Below the pieces are notes generated by a model that did not search any database, was not told the DNA's origin, and worked only from the letters and a program-made list of their open reading frames with translations. DNA of 64,000 nt from Thermothelomyces thermophilus ATCC 42464 (Eukaryota > Ascomycota > Sordariomycetes > Sordariales > Chaetomiaceae): NCBI RefSeq assembly GCF_000226095.1, contig NC_016478.1, positions 3,214,001-3,278,000 of the forward strand. Direction: 5' to 3'. The translations under genes and the position numbers were made by a program. This document shows, in pieces, positions 24,673 through 34,392 of the stretch. The stretch's first letter is position 1. Each line of letters opens with the position of its first letter.

Positions 24673-27600
24673 CGCCCGTATAGTAGTAAGTAATAGCGTA
24701 GTATAGGAGGAACTAGCGTAAGAAACCACTATATCAAAACCTCCTGGTAGAAATATAGGAAATCGCCGTAATTTTTAGACGACGGCAGCAAGACAAGCAA
24801 CTATAGACAATAGCATAATAGGAACAGCATGAAATGCTCGTACTAGTAGATAGTGGAGCAGAGATAAACCTAATTTCGCCGACACTTGTAAATCAGCTAT
24901 AGATACCTTAGAGAATGAAGCAGAAGCATGGCATAGTCAAAGGGCTATTTCCGATATAATAAGTATATAGGGAGACCAAACTAATTGATATTACTATAGT
25001 AGGGAAAACTATAGCAGTTATATTTAGCATTATAGATATAGGCAATGACAAAGACATGATATTAGGGTTACTATAGTATAAAGATTATGACCTAGACATT
25101 AGCTAGAAGAATGGTAGCTACCTATAACCCCGAACAGAGTCGTATTCGACTAGCGAGATAGGGAGCGCGTAAGGATCGCGAGCAGACGATGCTTAGGGGA
25201 AGGCATGTCCTACGGATCTACCGTAAGAGACGGACAGTAGTAGGCAGACTACTATAGACTCTAGAAGAAGCAGCATAATGATATTAACGTTACGATAGGA
25301 GGAATAAGCTAAACCGCCGATAGCTGTTCTTTCTGTTAATAAATGTAGAGCATTGTAACTAGAGCAATAGGTTAAGATAGAAGAAATCGCTAGCATCGCT
25401 ATAGATAGAACCAAGTTTATATACTATTAGAAAGTCAAGAAACAAGACAAGACTAGGGAAGTACCAAAGGAATACGAAGGATACCTAGCATTTAAACTAA
25501 AGTATCTAGAAGAATTACTAGAACACGGCCTATAGGATCACGAGATCAAGCTTAAGAAAGGAGTATAACTAAAGTTCTTTAAGATCTACTATACAAGCTA
25601 GATATAGAACGAAGAACTTAAGTAATATTTGGAGGAGAACCTTCGAAGAGGATATATCTACCTGTTAACATCGCTAGCAGGCTACCTAATCCTGTTTATA
25701 CCTAAGAAAGACAGAAAGCTATAGTTATACGTTGACTATTAGTAACTTAACGAATAGACTGTGAAAAACCGATACCCGTTACCGCTAATCTCACAGCTCC
25801 GAGATTAGTTAGTAGGAGCCTAATATTTTACGTGTCTTGACTTGCTATTGGCCTACAATTATATACAGATCAAAGAAGGCGACAAGTAGAAAACGGCCCT
25901 TAGGATACCCTATGGCCACTACGAGTACCTCGTCATGCCATTTAGACTTACGAACGCACTAGTAACGTTCTAAGCCTTGATTGATCAAGCTATCTAATCC
26001 TTTCTGGACAAATTTACGGTATATTATCTTGACAATATACTTATCTTCTCCAAAACGATAGACGAATACTAGAAGTATGTAAGAGTAGTGCTAGATGTGT
26101 TATATACGTATAAGCTATTAGTTAACAAGGAAAAGAGCGAATTCTATATTAGGAAGATAGTGTTTTTAGGATATAAAATATCCCTAAGACAAATCCGGAT
26201 GGAACCTTCAAAGATTAAAGCTATTAAGAATTGGCTATAACCGATGTTAGTTACGGAAGTACAAAGCTTTATTAGATTTGCGAATTTCTACTAGATGTTT
26301 ATTAGGAACTTTGGAGCGATCGTACGATCTTTATACAAACTTACTAAGAAGAACGCTAAATTCCCATGAGAAGAGTAATACGAGTAAGCATTTATATAGA
26401 TCTGTGACACCATTATTAAAGATCTAGTACTAGTACTACTAGACCCTAAGAAGCCATTTGAGGTAGAAACGGACGCTTCAGACTATACCATTAGAGGACA
26501 ATTAGGATAACAAGACGAACAAGGGAAGCTATATCCTATAGCCTTCTTTTTAAAGAAGCTCGATAGACTACGTCTTAATTATCTAATCTATGACAAGGAA
26601 CTACTTGCGATTGTTAAAGCTTTTAAGAAATGGCGACTATACCTTAGTAGTACGATTAAACTAGTACAAGTATATATAGATTATAAGAATTTACAATACT
26701 TTATAACGACAAAAGAACTTAACAGACAATAAATATAATAGGTAGAATTCCTCGTAGAATTTAACTTTGAGATCTACTATAAGAAGGGCAAAGAGAATAT
26801 ACAAGCAGACGCCTTAAGCCGACGAACGGATTATATAGAAGGACGAACGGAAACAACGCTACCGTTATTCAAGGAACAAATGGATAGAACGCTACATCAC
26901 GAAACGTAGACACCTGTAGAAGATGACCTACTCGACTCGTTCCTAGAATGTTATATAATCTTTCGAGAAGAAAGGATTAACAAGGCATAGTATTAAGTAA
27001 TACCCGGACTAGCGGTACCTGACGAAGTGGAAGAAAAAGATGGGAAACTCTAGTACCGAGGCAAAGCGTATATCTACAATAAAGATTAATAGCTACGAAT
27101 GATTTGAGAACTCTATAAATCAAAACTCGGAGGATACAAAGGAGTTACAAAGACTGTCGTACAAGTTAAGAAACACTATGACTTTCTACAGTTAACGACA
27201 CGAGTTAAGGAAGTTATATAGAGCTACGACATCTGTAATCGAAGCAAAACAGCACGATACAAGCTGTATAGGCTACTTTAGCTACTACTAATAGCTAACA
27301 AACTATAGAGTTTAGTTATAATAGACTTTATTACAAAGCTGCTAGAATCTAAGGATATAGCTATAGGAGTAACCTATAACAATATTCTTACTATAGTAGA
27401 TCGCCTAACCAAGTAGGCATATTTCTTTCCCTATAAGGAGTCCTAGACAGCGGAATAGCTAGCAGATATAATCTATTGGCAAGTCGCATTAGTATACGCT
27501 TAGCTATAGGAATAGATTACCGACAGAGATACCAAGTTTATATTGAAGTTCTAGCAAGCATTAATGTAACGATTAGGCGTCAATAGCAAGCTATTAACAG

Positions 27601-28421
27601 CATATTACCTATAGACCGACAGACAAACAGAGCGACTAAACCAAGTTATTAAGTAGTACCTCCGCTCTTACGTTAACTACTAGCAAGACGACTAGGTTAT
27701 ACTGTTACTAACGGTATAACTCGCTTACAATACGACGCTAACAGAAACAACCAAAGTCATACTATTCTTTACAAACTATAGATATAAAGCAGACCTTAGA
27801 CAAGGACTAGAGGTCACAGTGCCGAGAGCAGTAGTCAAAGCGGAACAAATGTACGTACTATATAAGAAGCTTAAAAACGAACTTAAGTTTGTCAGAACTA
27901 GAATGAAGAACTATTATAACAGACACAGGCTCGAGGGACCTTACCTAGAGAGGGGAGACAAAGTCTACCTAGTTATACGGAACTTATAAACTAAACGACT
28001 AAGTACGAAGTTAGACTTTAAGAAGGTCAGACCCTTCGTTATCAAAGAACGAATTTCGATATCTAATTATTAACTATCGTTACCATTATCTATACAACTA
28101 CAGACGGATGTTTTTCATATTTCACTTCTCGAACCAGCACCGAAAAACGCCAAGGTTGCTACGTATATCGAAGCAGAGGACGAAGAGGAAGAATAGGACG
28201 TCAAAGAAATTCTAGATTTATATATTATTAATAGGGAACTATAGTACCTAGTCAAGTGGCTCGATTTCAGACTAGAAGACAACTTATAAGAACTAGTCAA
28301 GAATTTGAGCTGCCCTAAGAAACTAGAACAGTTCTACCAGCAGAACCTAGATCGACCAAAGGAAAACCTAGGATAGAACTAAAGACGGCGCCCTAGTCAA
28401 TAGTATCGACGGTATCATTAA
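24630..28421 (+). pseudogene. E4 pol (protease, RT, RNase H, integrase, chromodomain)
   Basis: Pol polyprotein in the -1 frame. Protease: LVLVDSGAE with the active-site Asp at 24849. RT at about 25560-26240, with YYLDN at 26022-26036 (second Asp to Asn by RIP). RNase H near 26460-26740 (ETDAS motif). Integrase zinc region near 27080-27240 (GGYKG, RKHYDF-like, paired Cys changed); core at about 27310-27780. Chromodomain at about 28195-28350 (VKEILDL, YLVKWLD, KLEQF). Stop TAA 28419-28421, matching E5 exactly in spacing. The last 107 bases overlap the 3' end of the antisense gene. RIP stops make it inactive. Confidence 0.92.
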
Positions 28422-28934
28422 TCTGTGACAAGGGCATAGTAGGTGCCTCTTGCCGCTTAACCTCCTCTAACTTGTCTAAGGTCGACAGACCACGTGTTAC
28501 TATATTGGTACCTTTCTCTACTAAAAACTCCTTCTGCTGATGAAGACGCCTGAGCTGTGTAAGCTTTTCGGATAACTCGTGCTAGGCTTCTTCTAGACGG
28601 CGTTAAGATTTATCTAGCTCAAGTTCGGCATGACGTTTAGTATCCTTGATACGATGCTGCTCCTAGAGAATGTAATCTACTAGAACAAACATTAGGAATT
28701 ATATTTAAAAAAAAAGATATGCTTATAGGAAGAAAGCAGTATGCTAGAGCTATCGTAAGAACGACCTCGACAAACGTAGGCTTTATAACGCTTTGTATAT
28801 ACGATTATTTTGTAGACAAGGCCTTATGACGCGCACTAAGAGCAAGGCATAATGACAAAACCGTTCTTAGCAATGTTCTAAGCAAGGGAAGCACGGTAAC
28901 GTACAGAATACGACTTCTGTTTCTCTATCGGCAT
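28315..28934 (-). pseudogene. E4 antisense gene: Cys6 zinc-cluster/coiled-coil protein, one intron
   Basis: Reads opposite to gag-pol. Exon 1 is 28934-28727 (208 nt, ATG intact), predicted intron 28726-28680 (47 nt), exon 2 28679-28318 plus stop at 28317-28315. The exons sum to 570 nt, 190 codons. Exon 1 has the order M-P-C-S-x-C with later Cys positions read as Tyr (TAC/TAT), in the spacing C-x2-C-x6-C-x8-C-x2-C-x6-C. Exon 2 is a Glu/Lys/Arg/Leu-rich, coiled-coil-like segment. The predicted donor reads ATAAG (GTAAG before RIP). A role as transcription factor or chromatin factor is inferred from the motif only. Confidence 0.7.
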
Positions 28935-29061
28935 TTTATTAATATAGCGACTATAATGTAGAAATAGGAAGAATATAGTACTTATAAGCAAAGGGTTATT
29001 AGCGCTATTTAAAACGGCCTAAGAGGGCTTTTAGGTCAAAAGCCTTAAAGGAGGGGCATTG

Positions 29062-29509
29062 TATTATAGATAAGCATATGGATGGCCCGGCAGGCTATAG
29101 CCAGGACGCGGGACATTCCGATAGCCAATCACTTGACGGACCAATCAGAAGATTATCACTGCCAAGACTAAGGTCTTCACTAGTGATAATAACATGTTAC
29201 CGTCGATAACGCGGGATTACGGAGTAAAAGGAGAAATAGTACTAGTAATAACTATTGAAGAGAGACAGATAATTATATATATATAGCTAGCTAGTCACTT
29301 GTTATGGTAGACTCTAGGAGTTTACTAGTGGTAACAATCACAATCATAGTACTTATACTAAGTATTGCTAATTACTATGAGAAACAACTCTAAGTGTTGT
29401 TATAAACCCTTTGGCTTTACCGAATCCCTTAGACGACCTGCCTGCCTGTCCCGCTTAATCTACCTTCGTCTAAACCCTTTTAGAAGAAGTCTGAGCTGGG
29501 TTCGTTACA
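29062..29509 (+). repeat. E4 3' LTR (alpha)
   Basis: 448 bp. Begins TATTATAG (TGTCACGG after RIP) directly after the purine-rich AAAGGAGGGGCATTG. Retains the intact AGTGGTAACAA at 29327-29337. Confidence 0.94.
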
Positions 29510-29514
29510 AGTAG

Positions 29515-30320
29515 TCAAAGCAAAACAAATGTATATACTATATAAGAAACTTAAAAAGGAACTCGAGTTTATTAAGACTAGAATAAAAAACTACTACGAC
29601 AAACATAGGCTTAAGGGACCTTGCCTAGAGAGGGGAGATAAAGTCTACCTAATTATACTAAATTTACGAACCAAACGACTAAGTACAAAGCTAGACTTTA
29701 AGAAGGTTGGACCCTTTATTATCAAAGGACAAATCTCGACATCTAACTATCGACTATTATTACTGTTATCTATATAACTATAGATAGACGTTTTTTATAT
29801 TTCACTTCTTAAACTAGTACCAAAGAATGCTAAGGTTATTATATATATCGAAGTAAAAGATAAAGAGGAAGAATAGGACGTCGAAGAAATTCTAGATTTA
29901 TATATCATTAATAGAGAACTATAGTACCTAGTTAAATAGCTTGATTTTGGACTAGAAGATAACTTATAAGAACTAGTTAAGAACCTAAGTTACCTTAAGA
30001 AACTAAAGTAGTTCTACCGGTAGAATCCTAACCGGCTATAAGAACTAGTTCTAAAGCCTATTCCCTAATAGAAAAAGAGGGGAACCTGCTAGAATTAGGA
30101 CTAGGATCTAAACCGATCGACTCTTAATCGAGTACGTCAAAAGCACCTAATGCCTAAGCTTAACCCGCGAGGGTCTGCGTCTCCGATATTGGCGGAGGAG
30201 TATCTAGTTCTTCCTCCTCCTCTAGATAAGCTACACTATAACGAAAAACTTTAGTACTACGATCGCGTAGGGATTGCTACAAACGACGTAATTAACTTAA
30301 ACGGTTTAGTATCCAAGTAA
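29515..30320 (+). pseudogene. E3 pol, last part (integrase C-terminus, chromodomain, beta tail)
   Basis: Resumes E3 pol directly after the E4 TSD. A stop-free stretch (29529-29777) reads YKKLKKELEF, KNYYDKHRLKGP and RGDKVYL, the integrase C-terminal region. The chromodomain follows at about 29880-30020 (VEEILDLYIINREL, then KKLKQF-like). In the beta type the frame continues past the chromodomain with a Pro-rich tail (LPPPLDK) to TAA at 30318-30320. That tail overlaps the antisense gene by about 260 nt. Whether this TAA is the native stop or a mutated CAA is open. Confidence 0.75.
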
Positions 30321-30654
30321 GAAGCGCTTTGGTCTTAGTAATCTCTTTCGAAACCTTCTCCTGCTCTGACAAATTCGAAAGGACTAAGACAGTTAGTAAC
30401 CTAGGACTATAAAGGAAAATAACAAGGAACCTATAGGCATCTATAACGTTTGGGCTACTATACTTCTTGCCTATATGAATATAGTTTTAACACTTGTTTA
30501 AATCCTCTATTATTATATAATGCTTTCATGGCTTTATATTCTAATAACGCTTATAAGGTATAGTAACCTTATAACCTTCCTGCTTAATCTTAATTGTAAT
30601 AACGTATTGTTCGTGCTTAAGATCGCGACAGTTCCTAGGGATATAATTAGCTAT
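30058..30654 (-). pseudogene. E3 antisense gene (beta type), one intron
   Basis: Start reads ATA at 30654 (ATG in E7). Exon 1 30654-30435 (220 nt), intron 30434-30384 (51 nt), exon 2 30383-30061 (323 nt), stop 30060-30058; 181 codons. All lengths equal those of E7. The intron ends in ACTAACTGTCTTAG, a good branch-point plus acceptor. N-terminal Cys-rich motif, then Leu/Arg/Glu-rich C-terminal half with a poly-Glu run. Confidence 0.62.
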
Positions 30655-30772
30655 AACAAAAGGAAGCTAATGGAAGAAGGACATTACCTATAGGGAAAAG
30701 AAGGGGTATTAGTAGTATTTAAAACAAGTTATAAGAAGCTTTTAGGTCGAAAGCCCTAAAGAGAGGGCATCG

Positions 30773-31205
30773 TGTCACGAGCTAACTATATACCGCGACC
30801 CGGTAGGGCATAGCAGACTAAACGAGCCACCAATCAAGAAGGGTACGGAGCAAGGCTAACACGGGATCGCTAGGGAGCGCAGGCTACCACAGGCGAACAA
30901 TTGCCAAAAGGGAAGGATAGCAGAGGATAGCTAGCTACTAAAGGCGATCCTAGGGTAGGCTAGAAGGGGACTATAAGCGACTAACAGAAGTATATATATA
31001 TATAAATAATTACTCGTTTTAGTAGAATAGTAACTTATAATTATAGTACTTATACCAAGTATCGTTGACTACTATAAGAGATAACTCTAGTGTTGTTGTG
31101 AATCCTTTGGCTTTACCAAATCCCTTAGACGACCTGTATGCTTGTCCTGCTTAACCTACCTTCGTCTGAACCCTTTTAGAAGAAGTCTGAGTTAGGTTCG
31201 TCACA
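30773..31205 (+). repeat. E3 3' LTR (beta), 19-bp deletion
   Basis: 433 bp against 452 in the 5' LTR. The missing 19 bp fall just after GTAGA near 31025, in the segment that holds CTCTAGGAGTTTACTAGTA in the 5' copy. The start TGTCACGA is intact. Confidence 0.9.
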
Positions 31206-31210
31206 CTTTA

Positions 31211-32350
31211 GCTACTGCTAATAGCTAACAAACTATAGAGCTTGGTTATGATAGACTTTATTATAAAGCTACTAGAATCTAAAGATATAGCTATAGGAGT
31301 AATCTACGATAGTATTTTTACTATAGTAGATTACTTAACTAAATAGGTATACTTCTTTCCCTATAAGGAATCCTAGATAGCTAAATAGCTAGCAGACGTA
31401 ATCTATCGGCAAGTTACATTAGTATATACTTAGCCGTAAGAATAGATTACTAATAGAGATACTAAGTTCACGTCGAAGTTCTAGCAAGCGTTAATATAAC
31501 GATTAGGCATTAATAGTAAGCTATTAACGGTATATTACCTATAGACTAATAGATAAATAGAGTGACTAAACCAAGTTATCAAGTAATATCTCCGTTCTTA
31601 CATTAACTACTAGCAAGACGACTAGGTTATACTATTACTAATGGTATAACTCGCTTATAATATAACGCTAATAGAAATAACCAAAGTCATACCATTCTTC
31701 GTAAACTATAGATATAAAGCAGACCTTAGGCAAGGACTGGAGGTTATAATGCCAAGAGCAGCAGTCAAAGTAAAACAAATATATATACTATATAAGAAGC
31801 TTAAAAAGGAACTTAAGTTTGTCAAAACTAGAATAAAGAACTATTATAACAAATATAGGCTCGAGGGACCTTGCCTAGAGAGGGGAGACAAAGTCTACCT
31901 AATTATACAAAACCTATAAACTAAACGACTAAGTATAAAGCTAGATTTAAGAAGGTCAGACCCTTCGTTATCAAAGAACAAATTTCGACATCTAACTACT
32001 AACTATCGTTACTATCATCTATATAACTACAGACAGATGTTTTTTATATTTTACTTCTCGAACTAGTACCGAAAAACGCTAAGGTTGCTATATATATCGA
32101 AGTAGAAGACAAGGAAGAAAAATAAAATATCAAAGAAATTCTAGATTTATATACCATTAATAGGGAATTATAATATCTAGTTAAATAGCTTAATTTTAGA
32201 CTAAAAGATAACTTATAGAAACTAGTTAAGAATTTAAACTGCCCTAAGAAACTAGAACAGTTCTACTAGTAGAACCTAGATCGACTAAAGGAAAACCTAA
32301 GACAGAACTAAAGACGATGCCCTAGTTAATAGCATTAATAGTATTATTAA
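31211..32350 (+). pseudogene. E2 pol, last part (integrase core to chromodomain)
   Basis: Continuation of E2 pol after E3. Integrase core at about 31230-31700, with a mutated form of the IVDRLTK block, DRDTKF-like at 31455 and the QTER-like block (E degraded) near 31540. Integrase C-terminus at about 31790-32010, chromodomain at about 32130-32265. Stop TAA at 32348-32350, equivalent to E5. A one-base deletion lies in the RGDK/LDFKK region near 31947. It overlaps the antisense gene tail-to-tail. Confidence 0.82.
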
Positions 32351-32884
32351 TCTCTGACGAGGGTATAGTAGGCGCCTCTTGCCGCTCTTACCGCTTAACC
32401 GCCTCTAACTCGTCTAAGGTCGACAAACTACGCGCCACCATATCGGCACCTTTCTCTATCAAGAACTCCTTTTGCTAACGAAGACACCGGAGCTATATAA
32501 GCTTTTCGGACAACTTGTACTAGGCTTTTTCTAGATAGCGTTAGGATTTATCTAGCTTAAGTTTAATACGACGTTTAATATCCTTGATACGATGCTACTC
32601 CTGAAGAATACGATTTATTGGAACGAATATTAGGAATTATAGTACTAAAAAGAAAAAAAAAAGGAGATAAGCTTATAGGAAGAAAGCGGGATGCTAGAGC
32701 TATCGTAAGAACGACCTTGACAAATATAGGCCTCGTAATACTTTATATACACGATCATTTTACAGACAAGGCCTTATAATACGCACTAAAAGCAAGGTAT
32801 AATAATAAAACCATTCTTAGTAATGTTCTAAGCAAGGGAAGTATAGTAACATACAAAATATAACTTTTGTTTCTCTATTAGCAT
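32244..32884 (-). pseudogene. E2 antisense gene (alpha type), one intron
   Basis: ATG intact at 32884-32882. Exon 1 32884-32677 (208 nt, same as E4 and E5), intron 32676-32618 (59 nt, A/T-rich tract inside), exon 2 32617-32247 (371 nt, same as E5), stop 32246-32244; 193 codons. Cys positions read TGY or TAY. The acceptor here reads CCAA where E4 and E5 read CTAG; both derive from CCAG by single RIP-type changes. Confidence 0.68.
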
Positions 32885-33010
32885 TTTGTTAATATGGCAA
32901 CTATAATATAGAAACAGGAAGAATGTAATACTTATAAGCAAAGGGTATTAGCACTATTTAAAATAGCCTAAGAGGGCTTTTGGGTCGAAAGCCTTAAAGG
33001 AAGGGCATCG

Positions 33011-33457
33011 TATTATAGATAAGCATATAGATAGCCTAACAGGCTATAGCTAAGACGTAGGACATTCCGACAGCCAATTACTTAACAGACTAATTAGAAG
33101 ATTATCACCGCCAAGACTAAGGTCTTCACTAATAATAATAACATATTACTATCGACAACGCGGAATTACAAGGTAAAAGGAGAAATAGTACTAGTAATAA
33201 CTATTAAAAAGGGATAGACAATTATATATATATAGCTAGCTAGTCACTCGTTAGGTAGACTCTAAGAGTTTACTAGTAATAGTAACCTATAATCATAGTA
33301 CTTATACTAAGTATTGCTAATTACTATAAGAGACAACTCTAATGTTATTATAAACCCTTTGGCTTTACTAAATCCCTTAGACAACCTGCCTACTTGTCCC
33401 ACTTAATCTACCTTCGTCTAAACCCTTTTAGAGGAAGTCTAAGTTAGGTTTGTCATA
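33011..33457 (+). repeat. E2 3' LTR (alpha)
   Basis: 447 bp, pairing with 10689-11135. Preceded by the purine-rich AAAGGAAGGGCATCG. Followed by TSD TATAG and the resumption of E1 gag. Confidence 0.93.
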
Positions 33458-33462
33458 TATAG

Positions 33463-33818
33463 CTACTAACGTTATAGCCGAATAGCTGCTTACTTAGCTT
33501 AGTTAACTCTAGTAATAGATCTAGGAGTTAGACTAGAGAGATAAGGCTGTTTAAGCCTAAATTAAGGAACTCGAGAATGGTAAAAAGCACTTATAGAAGT
33601 TAGTTAATGAGGCCTATACCAAAATTAAGGCACTCGAGACTGCCAAAGCGAGCCGTATCAAGATCAAACTACCTAGCAAATATAGAGGAACTAAGGAAGA
33701 TCTTGTAAGATTCCTAACGAACCTTTGATCCTACTTCTAGCTTAATGATAACAAGTTTCTAGATAATAAAGCTAAAGTCCTCTATATAGCTACAAGATTA
33801 GAGGGCAAGGCACTTAGA
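33463..33818 (+). pseudogene. E1 gag, N-terminal segment
   Basis: Continues the E1 gag ATGG at 10685-10688 with codons for the second residue onward. Covers the coiled N-terminus and the front of the capsid-type domain up to the KALR motif, where E5 enters. 356 nt, many RIP stops. With 41425-43284 and the first four bases it makes exactly 2220 nt (740 codons). Confidence 0.9.
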
Positions 33819-34265
33819 TGTGATAAACCCAACTTAGACTTCTTCTGAAAGGGTCCAGACGGAGGCGGGCTGAGCGTGACGAGCAGGCAGGTCGTCTGAG
33901 GGATTCGGTGAAGCCAAAGGGTTCACAACAACACTAGAGTTGTCTCTCACAGTAATCAGCAATGCTTAGTATAAGTACTGTGATTGTGATTGTTACTACT
34001 GGCGAACTCCCAGAGTCCACTATAACGAGTGACTAGCTAGCTATATATACACAATTGTCTGTCCTTCTCCAATAGTTATTACTAGTACTACTTCTCCTTT
34101 CACTTCGTGATTCTGCGTTGTCGACGGTAATATGTTATTATCACCAGTGAAGACCTTAGTCTTGGCGGTGATAATCTTCTGATTGGTCTATCGAGTGATT
34201 GGCTGTCGGAATGTCCCGCGTCCTGGCTACAGCCTGCCAGGCCGCCCATGTGCTTATTCGTGACA
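33819..34265 (-). repeat. E5 3' LTR (alpha)
   Basis: 447 bp in inverted orientation, ending in CCGTGACA-type sequence (here TTCGTGACA) at 34265. Equal in length to 40973-41419. Confidence 0.95.
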
Positions 34266-34301
34266 CGATGCCCCTCCTTCAAGGCTTTCAACCCGAAAGC
34301 C
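34266..34301 (-). other. Polypurine tract and adjacent hairpin, E5
   Basis: On the minus strand GAAGGAGGGGCATCG abuts the 3' LTR and is the likely plus-strand primer. Immediately upstream is an inverted repeat, GGCTTTC (34283-34289) and GAAAGCC (34295-34301). The same hairpin-plus-purine arrangement precedes the 3' LTR in beta and gamma copies, where the loop reads GGT. Confidence 0.7.
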
Positions 34302-34392
34302 CTCTTAGGCCGTTTCAAATAGCGCTAACAACCCTTCGCTTGTGAGTACTGCATTCTTCCTATTTCTACGTCGTGGTCGCCATGCTGACAAA

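Larger units (their letters stand above)
21936..29509 (+). mobile_element. E4: E-family chromovirus, alpha LTR, innermost copy in E3
   Basis: 7574 bp, two 448-bp LTRs, TSD AGCAG (21931-21935) against AGTAG (29510-29514). It is uninterrupted and, with E5, the best reference. Gag is 740 codons and pol is collinear with that of E5, with no net indel, so only point mutations inactivate it. It is the fifth layer: copia, E1, E2, E3, E4. Confidence 0.95.
16033..31205 (+). mobile_element. E3: E-family chromovirus, beta LTR, inserted in E2 integrase
   Basis: Beta LTRs at 16033-16484 and 30773-31205. The TSD is CTTTA on both sides (16028-16032 and 31206-31210). It contains E4 (21936-29509). Its own length without E4 is about 7.59 kb. 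Outside U3 and the antisense gene it aligns with the alpha copies throughout. Confidence 0.93.
10689..33457 (+). mobile_element. E2: E-family chromovirus, alpha LTR, inserted at the E1 gag start
   Basis: Bounded by 447-bp LTRs (10689-11135 and 33011-33457). The TSD is CATGG (10684-10688) against TATAG (33458-33462), two RIP-type changes. It landed on the start codon of E1 gag. Its own length without E3 is about 7.59 kb. It is itself interrupted at 16033-31205 by E3. It is heavily mutated, consistent with an older insertion. Confidence 0.93.

Noticed and set aside
22450-26030. E4 gag and RT seemed at first to share one frame
   Set aside because: A ten-base counting slip on my part. Recounted, the offset is 3551 nt as in E1, E3, E5 and E7, so pol is in the -1 frame.
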